Part shown: one piece after another, positions 50,478 through 62,356 of the stretch
How positions within the stretch are numbered: the first letter of the stretch is position 1
How the letters are laid out: every line of letters starts with the position of its first letter
Assembly: GCA_021229015.1 (NCBI GenBank)
Contig: CM037777.1
Span: 58,975,342 to 59,039,341 of the forward strand
Reading direction: 5' to 3'
Length of the DNA stretch: 64,000 nt
From: Solen grandis
Lineage: Eukaryota > Mollusca > Bivalvia > Adapedonta > Solenidae
Translations under genes and position numbers: made by a program
Notes under the pieces: model-generated
What the model saw: the letters and a program-made list of their open reading frames with translations, nothing else
What the model was told of the DNA's origin: nothing
The model's database searches: none

Positions 50478-51049
50478 TCACAATAGTGAAAACAGCGTAT
50501 AACTGGTCCACCTTCTCAGCATGGTAGTGTCGATATTGTGTTTGGTTTGTACTTTAAGCATTTTTATTTCTCTGTACTGTATGAAAATGTCAAAGAACTG
50601 TATTATCCATATGATATGTGTATAAAAGGAAATAATAAAATGTTTCATCAATTTTTCAAAATGAAGACCTCGAGAAAACGTATGGGGCTGGCAGCAGGCG
50701 ACACCTCCGCGTCGTAATCTGTAGACTGTGTTCTGTTGTATACGGAATTCCATTAGGGCCATCTGCATATTCGCTTCTGAGTGAAAAAAAAATCTGAAAC
50801 GCGCAAATACGAAATCGCGAGGATACGATGACAAAAACGCGATGTAATGTGTGTGTGTGTGTGTGGCTTACTGATCTGCCTGGGCCTGGAATTTTTACAG
50901 GTGAACCATTAAGAAACAATCCACTCAAACTGACAGCCATACAAACAACCATGCTAATGAACATACTCTAACACCTTTACATTCTTGTTGATAAACACAC
51001 ACAATTATACTTATAATCATATTTAGACACTAACACTGACGCAGTCATA
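50478..51049. other. No gene; (GT)n at 50848-50864
   Basis: Minus-strand frames across 50478-50964 run through the GT repeat and 'cgaaatcgcgaggatacgatg', which resembles decayed dispersed repeat. No conserved domain recognised. Confidence 0.4.
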
Positions 51050-51345
51050 CAACTGATAAACACAATAACAACTTAAGACATACTGATAAACTCACAACTA
51101 AGCATACATACTGATAAACACACTTACAACTAAAGACACATATTGATAAACACATACAAACAACTAAAACATTCATAGTGATAAACACACTACAACAAAA
51201 GCTTCTCATTGATAAACACACTGACAACTAAAACATTCATATTGATAAACACACTAACAACTAAACTCATACTCATAAACACACTAACAACTAAGCATTC
51301 ATAATGATAAACACACATCAACTGATAACGGGTAACAAAACACCA
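51050..51345. repeat. Degenerate minisatellite, 'tgataaacacac..acaactaa'
   Basis: About nine units of roughly 29-35 bp, each with 'tgataaacac' then 'caactaa' and an 'attcat' or 'acatac' link. Looser relatives continue to about 51480. Length varies between units, so it is old. Confidence 0.8.
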
Positions 51346-54300
51346 ACAGATTAAACTATATCTTCAATAAACCCTTTACAACCACATTCATACTGAAAAA
51401 CATAAACACTCAAACAGATAAACTCGTATATTCATCCAATAAACATATTCATTCATACTGACACACACACATTGAAACACACTCAGATGGCAAAAGTCTG
51501 GAAACAGAATACCCATACTTCTTTTTGTGCTGCCTCTTCATTGATAAACCTATTCATTTTCTTAAATGTCATTATTTTCATAGCTATAAGGCTGTGGTGT
51601 CTTAGTGGAAATTGATTTTTAAATGAACAAAATGGGATATCTGGCCTGATTTTCATGAACATCTATAATTGAAATTTTCCTCACATCTGCTTCACAACAA
51701 AATTAACATTTTAAAGAAACTGAAGTACAGTTTCTTTAAGAACACAATGTTAGTAATATGTCAGGAAATTCCTAACCTCCTAGAGGAAGTTCTACATTTT
51801 CAAGTTTCTGAGTTGAAGAAAAGCTCAATTCGAGATCGATGTTTTGTGTGACGCAGACCTTTGTGATAATGAGATAGCGATTCCATATAGCATACTTTCC
51901 TTACAGCAAGCATCTCAAATTTAATTGCTATTCAATCGACAAATGGTGGCTTATTTATAAAAACTGGTTTTAGATAAAGAACAAAATGTGTATACATTCA
52001 CAAGCATTGTTTATTGTTATTACTTCATTTTGTCAACAAGTTACAGTTTTATGCACATATCTGACACATTTCCATATGTGTACACCAGGCATTTTGTATA
52101 AGTGTAATACAATTGCACCACACATATGCACACATGTACACACGTGTGCTCTTGCACACACAAACATACAAATTCATATGTACTACCGGTAACATCATCT
52201 CCCTCTTGAAGTCTTACAGTGTTTTAAAAGTAAACATCAGTATCTTATATGAGAGAATATATATGTTAAGCATTTACACAGCATGTTCAATAATAATGAC
52301 GTTCTTATGCTGCAGTAAGAACTCAAGCTTAAATAGATTTAATATACAGATATTTAAAAAAAAAAAACATTATAATAAATAATAACTGAGATATCCAATA
52401 ACTTGTACAGCTTATTAAAAGGTAACAAAACAGGTAAACAATGTTTTTAAGTATCTGAAACTACCAGTATATAAGCTTTCACTGTATTAGAGCAATTCAT
52501 GCCCAGACCAGTGTCTCTTGACCTTTGAACTAGGAATCCATTAAGGTCAAGGTCACAGTTAGTTGACCAGTGAAAAGTTCCTAGTCAAAGTATAATGTAA
52601 GTAAATATTAACCAAATTTGAATTTAAAAAAAAAAAAAGGTTCAAATTTTAACAAAATATGTTGATAGGAAAATAACTATGTCTGGTATACCAGTGACCA
52701 ATGTCAAAGACAACCCATGAAATCAGTATTACATGTATCAGTCAAGGCATTGAACAGCTGTTTCAGATCTATGTTAGCACAAAAGACTCAACACATTTGT
52801 TGAAGACTGCATACACCTAATTTGTTCATATCATACTCAACTCTAGTAAAGTGGGTCCCACAGTTTTATATTAGCTGCTTCATTCTTCTAGGCAACAAAT
52901 TTATTAGACTGTCTTAAGAACTTCCTCTCGTCAGCCTGCTGGGGCAATATATTCATTTTACATTGATTGCTATGTCAATAATTCCATACTCTTGTAAAAT
53001 CATCTAAAATATTTTCCATTCCACAAAAAATCTTACAAAACCTCAACTCTTTAAGATTATTCATGACCACTATTGTTGTCAAAAAATAGTCTCGAATGCA
53101 AAGTACTACACATACTTACAAAACTAAACAGTATCAATATATCTGAAAAGTAAATTTCAGTAAAAAAAAATGTTTTTCAATTCTCAAAAATATTATCATG
53201 ATAAAAAAAATAGCCTTTCTAAGACTGCCATTAGTATATGTTCACTTTTATCCACATACTGTTCCATTTCCAAGAATTACAAAATAACATGACAATTTCT
53301 ACTGATCATACATCTTCCTTTAACATATTCATGTCTGGCATATTTTTTATGTGCTTTATTATAGATTTCAAATTCGCCTTTACTAGAACAGAAACAAGAA
53401 CATTTTCTAGTCAAACTAACAGCAACTGAAAATGAAAGTACCATAAAAATCCCCCTCCAATTATATAACATAGAATAACACAGTCAAATACACAGGGTTG
53501 TATATACAGACAATAATGTATTGCACATGGTAGACTTAGGCATCCCTATGACAATGCCATAATGTTGGCTCATATCATACAATAAAAGGATGCAATCTGC
53601 GACCATAGTAACCCTTTATACCATTCAGAGACCATTTTATACTAATTTAGACGAAAGAAAAACTAGATCAAACTGAAAGCAATTCTCAGTCTGAACAGGT
53701 TTTATGGTTCTATCGTCTCATCTTAATTTGTATGACAAGCAACAAGGTATAAAAACCTAATCAGCAAGCAAGTAACTTGCTAGTCTGAAAAATAAAATAT
53801 GCACCCCCAACCAAAAAAAAAAAAAATGCTGGTCTGGAACCTTGTGTACCATCTTCTAGTATAGAGTGACCTTTAGTAGTGGTAGGGGCAGGTAATCCAG
53901 GCTAGTTATTTGCTGACTGATCTGGTTAAATACTGGTTGCAGTTGTCTTTTCCTTGGTGGCTCTCATATGGCAAAGAGATAAATTACAGGTCCAATGTAA
54001 CACAAAAAAAGGCCATTTACAACATCATGCTTTCGGTACGTTATATCTATTTAAAAGGCTGGCACAAGCATGCTTATATAACATTTTTGACATGATTTTG
54101 TATGTGTAATCATAAACACATTATTAGCAATACACTGGATTGTTTACTGTAATAACAGGTCAAATAAATGAACACTCACATACACTTGAATAAAGGTCAT
54201 CAGGAAAGAAAATTTCTGGCATTTACACTTTTTTATTCTTGCTTAAATATGAGAAAATATAAAACAAATAATTGTAGCATAAAATGTTACATAATTGTCA

Positions 54301-55493
54301 ACTCTGGTAAAAAAAAAGCAGAATATATAAAGATCTTACCCACAGTTGTGATCTTTTGTCTGCTATTACTTTAAATATACAGTCCTTTTAAATGAAATAT
54401 TTCTTTCCATACTTACATAACTGTCAAGAAACAGACGGTGCTAAATCAAATAATATTCTGTCTTACAGATTAAATCAGAAGCCCATGTCTTTTGCAATGA
54501 GATAAAATTCTGAATCAATGACAAGAAGAGCTTTAAGTAAAAATTTACAACAAAATGAAACAGATTTAAAACAAATGAAATTTTCTTCATAAAATCCAGC
54601 TGTGATATACTGGCTTTTAAGGTAAAATATCCTCTTTAATCTACTCATTAAAATCATCAGCAGCAACAAAGTAATGTTTTCTCTGTTTCTGACACTAGGA
54701 AAATTGCATTTTAACTTCAAGACACAAGTCTGTTTGAAAAAAATCTAAAACAACAGACAAGATGTTTTACTCCTCAACTGCAGATAGTTATGTCTATCTA
54801 CTGAAATCAATCAATAAACACTTATTTATAAATAAACACTTTCTCTCTCCTTTATTGCTCAAAATCAATAGCATCATTTCAAGAGAAAACAAATGGCAGC
54901 CATTTCACCGGTACCCTGCAGGGGCTGACTGTTAGGAAACCGTACATGTACTGCAAATCAAACATTCCTCTTGTTGAAACTGTCATCCAAAGTTTCTTTA
55001 AGATTGATTCTCTTGCACATTCAATATGTCATTGACAGTGTGTCAGACTGCAAAGAAAGACTCCCCAAACATGTTTTGATAACAAAGTATCATAAACTGT
55101 GCTGGTACTGTATGCATTTTGAGAAATAAAATTACTTTAGTTTATTTTGAAATGAAAGCCAAAATAACACTATATATATTTATCACCCAGTAAGAACTAT
55201 TTGAGATTCTTCAATTTAACAGAAATTACAAAAACAAAATTCATTAGAATTTCAGAACTTTAAAAACAGATCAAAAGATCATTTTACAACATAAAGCCAA
55301 CAAAAGTCTGTATTTACAAAAAGCAACTTTTTTTTATTTGCAAAGCAGTCATTATAAATATACTACAGACAGGACCCTGTACTCGAACCCTGGAGCCGTA
55401 TGATACATTCCAATGTATCCATTCACTTACAATCTTTCTAAACAGTTCTTACCAGCACTGTTTAAGGTAATCCATTCCATCATTGAATTATAA
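51346..55493. other. AT-rich stretch without recognised gene; possible 3' UTR at its right end
   Basis: No domain-bearing frame seen. 52500-52570 contains 'gacctttgaactagg...aaggtcaaggtcacag', typical of decayed dispersed repeats. Immediately left of the minus-strand exon at 55494, the minus strand has AATAAA at about 55333-55338, a possible polyadenylation signal about 160 nt after the stop. Confidence 0.4.
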
Positions 55494-55700
55494 TCATGGT
55501 CCTTCAAATGCTTCAATAAATTTCAGTGCAGATGCAAGCATCAATTGACTTGGATTTAGAGGCTCTTTTGCTCTTAGTCTGTAAAGGCCTATGTTTACTA
55601 TGAAATTCTCACAATCACTTGATGAACCATGATCACAATTTATTGATGGATGAATAACCTTGAAGGACAACATGCAAAGCTCTTTATCATATCTCCACAA
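55494..55700 (-). CDS. C-terminal exon of an unidentified host protein, cut by the gap
   Basis: Read on the minus strand, the frame enters from the gap and runs 68 codons to a TGA at 55494-55496. The peptide has balanced composition, unlike the K/N/F/I-rich noise around it. Motifs include ELCMLSFKVIHPSINCDHG, IGLYRLRAKEPLNPSQL and a final helix-like ALKFIEAFEG. No ATG lies at the start, which fits an internal continuation into the gap. I do not recognise the family. The A/T-rich DNA to the left would be its 3' UTR. It could be a chance frame, but composition makes this the best host coding candidate in the window. Confidence 0.5.
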   Translation of the reverse strand: MWRYDKELCMLSFKVIHPSINCDHGSSSDCENFIVNIGLYRLRAKEPLNPSQLMLASALKFIEAFEGP

Positions 55701-55800
55701 NNNNNNNNNNNNNNNNNNNNNNNNNNNNNNNNNNNNNNNNNNNNNNNNNNNNNNNNNNNNNNNNNNNNNNNNNNNNNNNNNNNNNNNNNNNNNNNNNNNN
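55701..55800. other. Assembly gap (100 N)
   Basis: Exactly 100 N bases. It hides the upstream part of the minus-strand exon at 55494-55700. Confidence 0.99.
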
Positions 55801-56764
55801 CTGCTCTCTGTGATATATATGTCTGCTACATCAAGGGCCTGACTTCAAGGCTGGGAGAACACCAGAAATCTTTACAACTTATGCTGTTTGTCTTTTGTAG
55901 TTGTTAGCTCAATTTATCAAAACAAGCAAAGGAAAGATTTATTGAGTGACAAGCACTTAGAGAAGTAACTTGAATGTTTTTTTGTTTGTTAATATTTTTA
56001 TGATACACACACATATATATATATATATTTATTATATACATATAAATATACAAGCCATATTCTTTGTTTGGCAGTTAACACTTGGTAGATAAAAAAGATC
56101 TATGACTTTGGAATGAACACATCATAATTAATGAATCAAAACTTGGAGCACAACAATGGTAACTGCAGCCTGAACTATATATAGCTACCATAACTGGCAC
56201 CAATCCTTTTTGACAGACAAGATCTGATAATAAAACTTCAATTATCCAAATACAATGATAAAATTAGGCACCAGTATAAATAATACAGAAAAGCGTTAAA
56301 TGATTAACTTGAGACACCAGCATCAAAAACAAGGATATTTATATACAATACCATTCCTGGGAAACACAATCAGAAAACGATTGGTAGTAAATCTAAATCG
56401 CTGCAAAAATTGTTTGCCCCACATTTATATTTTCATCATGTGGATGACATAATATAACACACTCAACTGAACAATGTATTTTATATTTTATCTGTTATAT
56501 AGCAATTTTTATTGCAATTTATTGCTGAGAACATTACTGGTGTGCTGATACCTACTAGTACTGCTCTCAGATTTCGTATTATGAGAAGCTATAATGACAA
56601 AAGAAACTTCTGATTTTAAAATGTAGTAAATGTCAATGTGTCATTGATGTGTGGATCAGTTTAAAAAATTATGGACCTAACTCCTGATATATGAAGAAGA
56701 ACTGAACTCCTATAGATTCATATCCCTGACTTTCTGCTTGGAATCCAAAACTTATCATAAACAC
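55801..56764. other. No gene recognised; (CA/TA)n near 56004-56030
   Basis: AT-rich, possibly intron of the gene whose exon lies left of the gap. Nothing else seen. Confidence 0.45.
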
Positions 56765-56769
56765 AATGG

Positions 56770-57035
56770 ACAAACACAAAACACAAAGATGTAAGTTTTA
56801 AATCTTAAGCTTATTACAAACACAATAGACCAAGATGTAAGTTTTAAATCCTTGCTTATCGCAAACACAATAGACCAAGATGTAAATTTTAAATCCTAAG
56901 CTTATTACAAACACAATTTAATAGACCAAGATGTAAGTTTTAAATCCTTGCTTATCGCAAACACAATAGACCAAGATGTAAGTTTTAATCCTAAGTTTAT
57001 TACAAACACAATTTAATAGACCCAAGATGTAAGAT
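56770..57035. repeat. Minisatellite with alternating 45- and 51-bp units
   Basis: 'gatgtaag' or 'gatgtaaa' recurs at 56788, 56834, 56879, 56930, 56975 and 57026. The longer units contain 'cacaatttaatagacc' and the shorter 'cacaatagacc'; they alternate, giving a 96-bp higher-order repeat. Confidence 0.85.
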
Positions 57036-57417
57036 GGTAAAATGTAGTCCAAGTGTTAGATGTGCAAAATGTAGATACTAACAGAAAGGTGTCAATCTTA
57101 GCCTATAAATAATACAATAGTGAAATGCAGAAGACTGATAATTCAGTTAAAGCTAAGAGGAACTTGCAATGCAGATAAATAATTCAATATTTTACTGATC
57201 GAATAGTTACATTGTACATAACATTGAATGACCTACAAAAGTTCTATTTTATGACTAACCTGCAAACCTATGTATATATATATATCTATTTGGTCAGACT
57301 CTAGTTGTCTTAACTCAAACTTTCCCAAAACAACAATCAGTGTATGATCTTAAAAGATAATGATATAAAAAAAGGCATTCTCTAATCTTTTTATTGATGG
57401 AGAACTTTCAATCAAAC

Positions 57418-57659
57418 TTAACCCTTTCCCTCATATAGACTCATTTTGACTCACTCAATAGGTACCACATAAAGCCTGATCTGCAGAAAACCACAGTTAA
57501 ACCTTACCAAATTTAATTGTAAAATCCTCATTTCCAGACCACTGAGGAGCAGCGAACAGCATAAAACCAGATCAGCCTGCGAGTTACTCGCAGGCTGATC
57601 TGGTTTTATGCTGTTCGCATAGGTCTTTTCACGGTGTCCTCTATGAGGGAAAGGGTCAA
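57418..57659 (-). mobile_element. TTAA-flanked palindromic MITE, copy 1 (reverse)
   Basis: The ends TTAACCCTTTCCCTCAT and ATGAGGGAAAGGGTCAA are inverted repeats. The left side keeps TTAA and the right is TCAA (one change). TTAA with CCCTTT ends is the signature of piggyBac-type elements. A central near-perfect palindrome (57553-57618) is centred on 'gcgagttactcgc'. No transposase. Confidence 0.8.
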
Positions 57660-58441
57660 GTATGCTCAAATAAGGCTGGTTCTCGGTCTTCAAGCTTCAG
57701 AATGTTCTGGGCTGTTGCATAAATAAAGTATGGCAGGACGTTTGTAAGAAAATTGTTCTGTCTGATTCAAACTAAAATCAATATTCTGTTTGTTTGTTTA
57801 CTTAGGTTTAATATCCAACAAATATTATCTCTGTCATATGGAGACTTATGTCTACAATGCTGTCTCACAGCAATAACATGCCATTGAGAAGTTGCACAGT
57901 ACTACACCTGACATTGGACAAACCATGAGTCCTGGAACTAACATTTTGAGCTAATGCTGAGCACCAAGTGCAAGGGACATTTTTTTGTTCTTCATATGCA
58001 AACATAGTATGTAATAAGAACATTCATTAAAAAGATTTCATGTAGACTGTTTATTTTTATATTACTGTCAAACCTTAGCGGTCACTTCTGAAAAACAGCG
58101 ATCCTGTGAGTAAGCTACAAAGGCCAATGACTAAATTCCCACAACTGAATTTACATAGAGAGAATTTAACCTCTAAATAACAGCCACGAGATAAAGGCCA
58201 GTTACATTCATGTTCATTTGAAAAACTGTATTTTGTTTCCTTATTTTGTCATAATTATTGGACATTAGATTTGAATAAATATTCTAAACTTAAAAGTCCC
58301 CTCTCCCAGTCAGCCATTGTTCATAGGTTTACTGTTATTATATTGAAACACATTAATTGCACTAAGTCTTGATCTACACAGACCTTCAGGCATAGGAATT
58401 GGGCCATTATGTCCGTACTCATCCTTATGGAACTTATAACT
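57660..58441. other. No gene recognised
   Basis: 58070-58210 ('caaaccttagcggtcac...ataaaggccagtt') looks like a decayed dispersed repeat. The rest is AT-rich. Confidence 0.4.
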
Positions 58442-58683
58442 TTAACCCTTTCCCTCATAGAGGACACCATGAAAAGACCTATGCGAACAGCATAAAACCA
58501 GATCAGCCTGCAAGTAAGTCGCAGGCTGATCAGGTTTTATGCTGTTTGTTGCTCCTCAGTGGTCTGGAAATGAGGATTTTGTAATTAAATTTGGTAAGGT
58601 TTAACTGTGGTTTTTTGCAGATCAGGCTTTATGTGATACCTATTGAGTGCGTCAAAATAAGTCTATATGAGGGAAAGGGTTAA
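58442..58683 (+). mobile_element. TTAA-flanked palindromic MITE, copy 2
   Basis: Perfect TTAA at 58442-58445 and 58680-58683. The body 58446-58679 is the same family as copy 1 in the opposite orientation, with the central palindrome at about 58486-58550. The frame at 58399-58584 is translation of the MITE. Confidence 0.85.
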
Positions 58684-58896
58684 CTGAAGTTCAAGTTGGG
58701 GCGGATTTCAGTTCCAATTAACAGAACATTAAAAATGAATGATATTTCAGCTTTCTTTAAAGACAAACAGGAAACTTCTCTTCAGAAGGAAACCAGCTGT
58801 AAAATTATAACTGCCTTTTCCCAACATAATTCATGTAATAAATCTGACAAGACTTCCAATTAAGAGAAAACAGGAGAATTGGAACCCTAATATTTC

Positions 58897-59318
58897 TTTA
58901 AACAAGAGGGCCAAGATGGCCCTAAAAATGCTCACCTGAGAAAAACTGCCCTCACTGCCTGTACAAGTTACTATATTATAGCATACTTGTTAATTGTACT
59001 GAATACATAATCCATGAGATTATTTCAATTCCACAAACTAAGCAGTACCTGTGGTCAAAATTTGACATCAAACTTGACTGAAAGATTATGGCTATAAACA
59101 TTGTCAGTGATATTTCAAAATGGTTGCTAAAGAAATAAAGATGCTGGCATATTTAAACATTAAAAGGAGTATACCTCCTGACCTAATTGGCCAATATCAG
59201 CCATAATCGAATTTGGCCAAAAGAATATGGCTATGAATATTGTCAAAAAGTTTGAAGATGATTACTTGAGAAATGAAGATGCTAATGTGCACATGTGCTC
59301 AGGTGAGCTAAAAATTAG
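58897..59318 (+). mobile_element. Short copy of the GCTCACCTGAG dispersed repeat
   Basis: Starts 'aaacaagagggccaagatgg' and 'gctcacctgag', ends 'gctcaggtgagctaaaaatt'. The ends match the repeat inside each array unit in reverse orientation; the interior is shorter and different. Confidence 0.65.
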
Positions 59319-59829
59319 GATGCTTTCTTAATTATTTCTGAAATGATTTTTTCTTTTTAAATGGATCAAATTATTTATAGTCAAACATGAAATGTTATCT
59401 AATACAATCAAAATAAAAAGAATGATAGACCATAAATTATCATTTTGACCTTAAATTACCATCAATGGAGTGAAAAACAATTAATAAAATATTAAATACC
59501 AACAGATGTATTGCATATGTGACAAAAGGTAACCATTAAACTATTATCATTATAATACAGAAAACATGTTGAGATGAACTGCAGGAATTATGTCCCATCA
59601 GGTTTGTGTTTTTTTTAAACTTTTTTTTTAATAAATTAATATGAAAGTGTTGAATTTTTTTTTATTAAGATTTTAAATATAAACATTCATTTGAAATTTT
59701 AACAATTAGAATACCTATATTTACTTGTTGTTAAAAACTCTGAAATATACACGCATTTGTTATACCACAAGTTTGAAAAATTTAAAATGGTTTTAAATTC
59801 TGATTTTTCCTGAAAATTAAATATTTTGG
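59319..59829. other. No gene recognised
   Basis: Very AT-rich spacer with poly-T runs. Confidence 0.5.
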
Positions 59830-60580
59830 TTACCGTATACATGGTCAGATTAGGCGCAGCTACGTATAAGGCGCATCCTATCTTTCAGGGTAACTTATTT
59901 GAAAAAAAAAAAAATCACTTATCGTATCGTATGCGGCGAAATCTTGTTTTGAAATTTGCGCCGTCGTACATTTTGACAGACCGAAAGCTATCCGTACGTC
60001 ACCAGGCTAATCATACCGTGAACCGTTTTATTTACACATGGCATAAGAATACCGTTAGACCATTACATTAACGACGGGTAGGATAAAGGTGACACATTTT
60101 CATAACATGACATTACTCAACCGTGTCCCTGCATTCTAACACTGGGGACCATTGTCACCTGTCAAAATTCTCCCAACTAACAAACATTACGTAACAATTG
60201 CCACCTGTCAAGTTTCTCCTATACATCATGAGGTCCTGTAAAATAAACTTATTTGTTTATATTGAAAACGGCTTTCATCAAGTTGTTTCAGTTTCTCACG
60301 ATCATTTTATCATGAAATATACCTGTAGGATAACTAATAAGAACAAAAGCAATAATCTGGTATTGTTTATCATGGTTTCGTATAGACTTTGTGTCATATT
60401 ATCGTATTCATTGGCTTTCAGTATATCCATTTTCTGAGATCGTATACCGGTAATTTTCACTTCTCGGTGATTGAAAAAAGAAACATGAAAAGCTGTATAT
60501 CATCATATAAGGCGCACCCCCTCTATAAACTTGAATTATCTGGAAAAAAAGAGCGCCTAATCTGCCGGTGTATACGGTAA
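59830..60580. mobile_element. About 750-bp TIR element with CCGTATACA ends
   Basis: Left 'taccgtatacatggtcagat' with 'taggcgc' and right 'gcgcctaatctgccggtgta' with 'tacggta' are inverted repeats of about 28 bp. Inside each end is 'ataaggcgca'. A TA borders each end, so a TA target duplication is possible. Frames across 59826-60580 show no recognised transposase. Confidence 0.6.
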
Positions 60581-60649
60581 AGGAAAAGCCATGAACTTAC
60601 AATGAGTAAGGAACTTACACATGTCATGTGCAACAAGAATGCTTACCTC

Positions 60650-61195
60650 TGATAATCATCTAGGCAATAACAAATTTTGTTTCAGTAGGGTGCTACCTTA
60701 GACAATGGTCTATGCAATTACATGTCATGTGTCATAAAGGTGCTACATTAGACAATGGTCTATGCAATTATATATGTTTTGTTTCACAAGGGTGCTACCT
60801 TTGACAATGGTCTATGCAATTACATGTCATGTGTCACAAGGATGCTACCTTTGAAAATGGTCTATGCAATTACATGTCATGTGTCACAAAGGTGCTACCT
60901 TTGACAATGGTCTGCAATTACACATGTTTTGACTTGACTTGACTGTTTGAGAGTACTGTCGCCTGGATAGTATTTCAATCATATAGCGACGTCCAGCTAA
61001 TTACAGGTGGAGGAAGACCCCTATCACACGGAAGCATCCTGAAGCATCCACCGACTTACCGCAAGCCAGCTGGAAGGCTTCCCCACATAAAAATCCAAAT
61101 AACCCTGCTGGGATTACACATGTTTTGTGTCAAAAGGGTGCTACCTTTGAAAATGGTGTATGCAGTTACATCTCATGTGTCACAAGGGTACTCCA
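60650..61195. repeat. 50-bp minisatellite, interrupted by a SINE
   Basis: The unit is 'ggtgctacctttgacaatgg' then 'tctatgcaattacatgtcat' then 'gtgtcacaaa'. Starts are near 60688, 60739, 60791, 60841 and 60891, resuming after the insert near 61138. Two units read 'atgttttg' instead of 'atgtcatgtg'. Degenerate traces reach about 61280. Confidence 0.9.
60932..61112 (-). mobile_element. 181-bp SINE inserted in the minisatellite, with 15-bp target duplication
   Basis: 'attacacatgttttg' at 60917-60931 is repeated exactly at 61113-61127. The insert read on the minus strand contains 'ggaagccttccagctggctt', 'ggtcttcctccacctg' and 'ctggacgtcgctatatga', text I recognise from a SINE family widespread in bivalves. 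It ends in a (TCAAG)n-type tail instead of the usual AAACCCAACAAA. The 5' part with the polymerase III promoter appears to be missing. Confidence 0.75.
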
Positions 61196-61366
61196 AGTTC
61201 TTCAATTAGACAGTCAGTAACCTCTGACAATGGTCAATGCAATTATGCATGTCATGAGTAACAATGGAGCAATCAAGCATGTCATGCATCATAAAAGTGG
61301 TGCCTACCTATACCTCTTGGAAATGGTCAATTCAGTCACACATGGCATGTATCGCAATGATACTTA

Positions 61367-61510
61367 TTAACCCTTTCCCTCATAGAGGATACCATGAAAA
61401 GACCTATGCGAACAGCATAAAACCAGATCAGCCTGCGAGTAACTTGCAGGCTGATCAGGTTTTATGCTGTTCGCTGTGTCAAAATGAGTCTATATGAGGG
61501 AAAGGGTTAA
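61367..61510 (+). mobile_element. TTAA-flanked palindromic MITE, copy 3 (internally deleted)
   Basis: TTAA at 61367-61370 and 61507-61510, body of 136 bp. It keeps the left end, the central palindrome (about 61407-61472) and the right end, but lacks about 100 bp found in copies 1 and 2 between palindrome and right end. Confidence 0.85.
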
Positions 61511-62356
61511 ATGTAATAGTATGCATTAGTAACAACGGTGGAATTCTGTTGTCTGTAGATACCATTCTTGCCTGATGGTGTGTCAGATTTCATGCATCAC
61601 AATGTTGGATAATTAGTCAGACCTATGCAACAATGGTCAGTTCCTAAACTGACAATCAAGTCTGTTTATATAATCCAGCTTATCCATCCAGTGTGAGTCT
61701 AAAGCATATGGCTAGCAGTTGACCTACTATACTCAAAAGAACATTTGCTACTGTTTATGAGCACTTGAGGTATGAAAACTCAAAACATCAGTAGGGAGAG
61801 GTGATACATTCAAACTGTGGATCTGTCCATACATTTCTTGTGTCATGATGTTTTTTTCTTCAAAGTTACCGGTACAATTGCATCCCATTTTATCTCTCTA
61901 GAAACATGTTGAGACATGAGCTTAGAGTTAAATAACATATCCCTGCAGTAAGAAATGAAGAAATTGTCCTCTGGAAAAAATCTGCTCTACCCATACATTT
62001 TGTTGCAAATTCACATAAGTGGAAGTAATGTCAATTAAGTGCCATCCTGAAATTGATTTTAACATTAGGTTTTCTGGGAGACACATTATCAGTGTCCTTA
62101 TGGAAGATTAAACATTGTAAAAAATATCAAATAATACCATATAAGTTGGTGTTGTTTTGAAAATTTGATATTTATCCAAAGCCATTATCAATAAGTTTTT
62201 CATTTCTTATGAATTACATATTTCTCCATAAATATCAAATTATGTTTTCTGATTTTAAAAGAAGGAAGATAATGCTTTTAGTCAAAATAAAATTGGTCAA
62301 TAACCGTTGACCTATATGCTATAGTGAAGTATTCAGAATTAAATCTTTCAATGATA
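61511..62356. other. No gene recognised
   Basis: AT-rich spacer. Nothing recognised. Confidence 0.5.

Noticed and set aside
55380..55395. 'gtactcgaaccctgg' as a tRNA B box on the minus strand
   Set aside because: No A box at the right distance and no cloverleaf.
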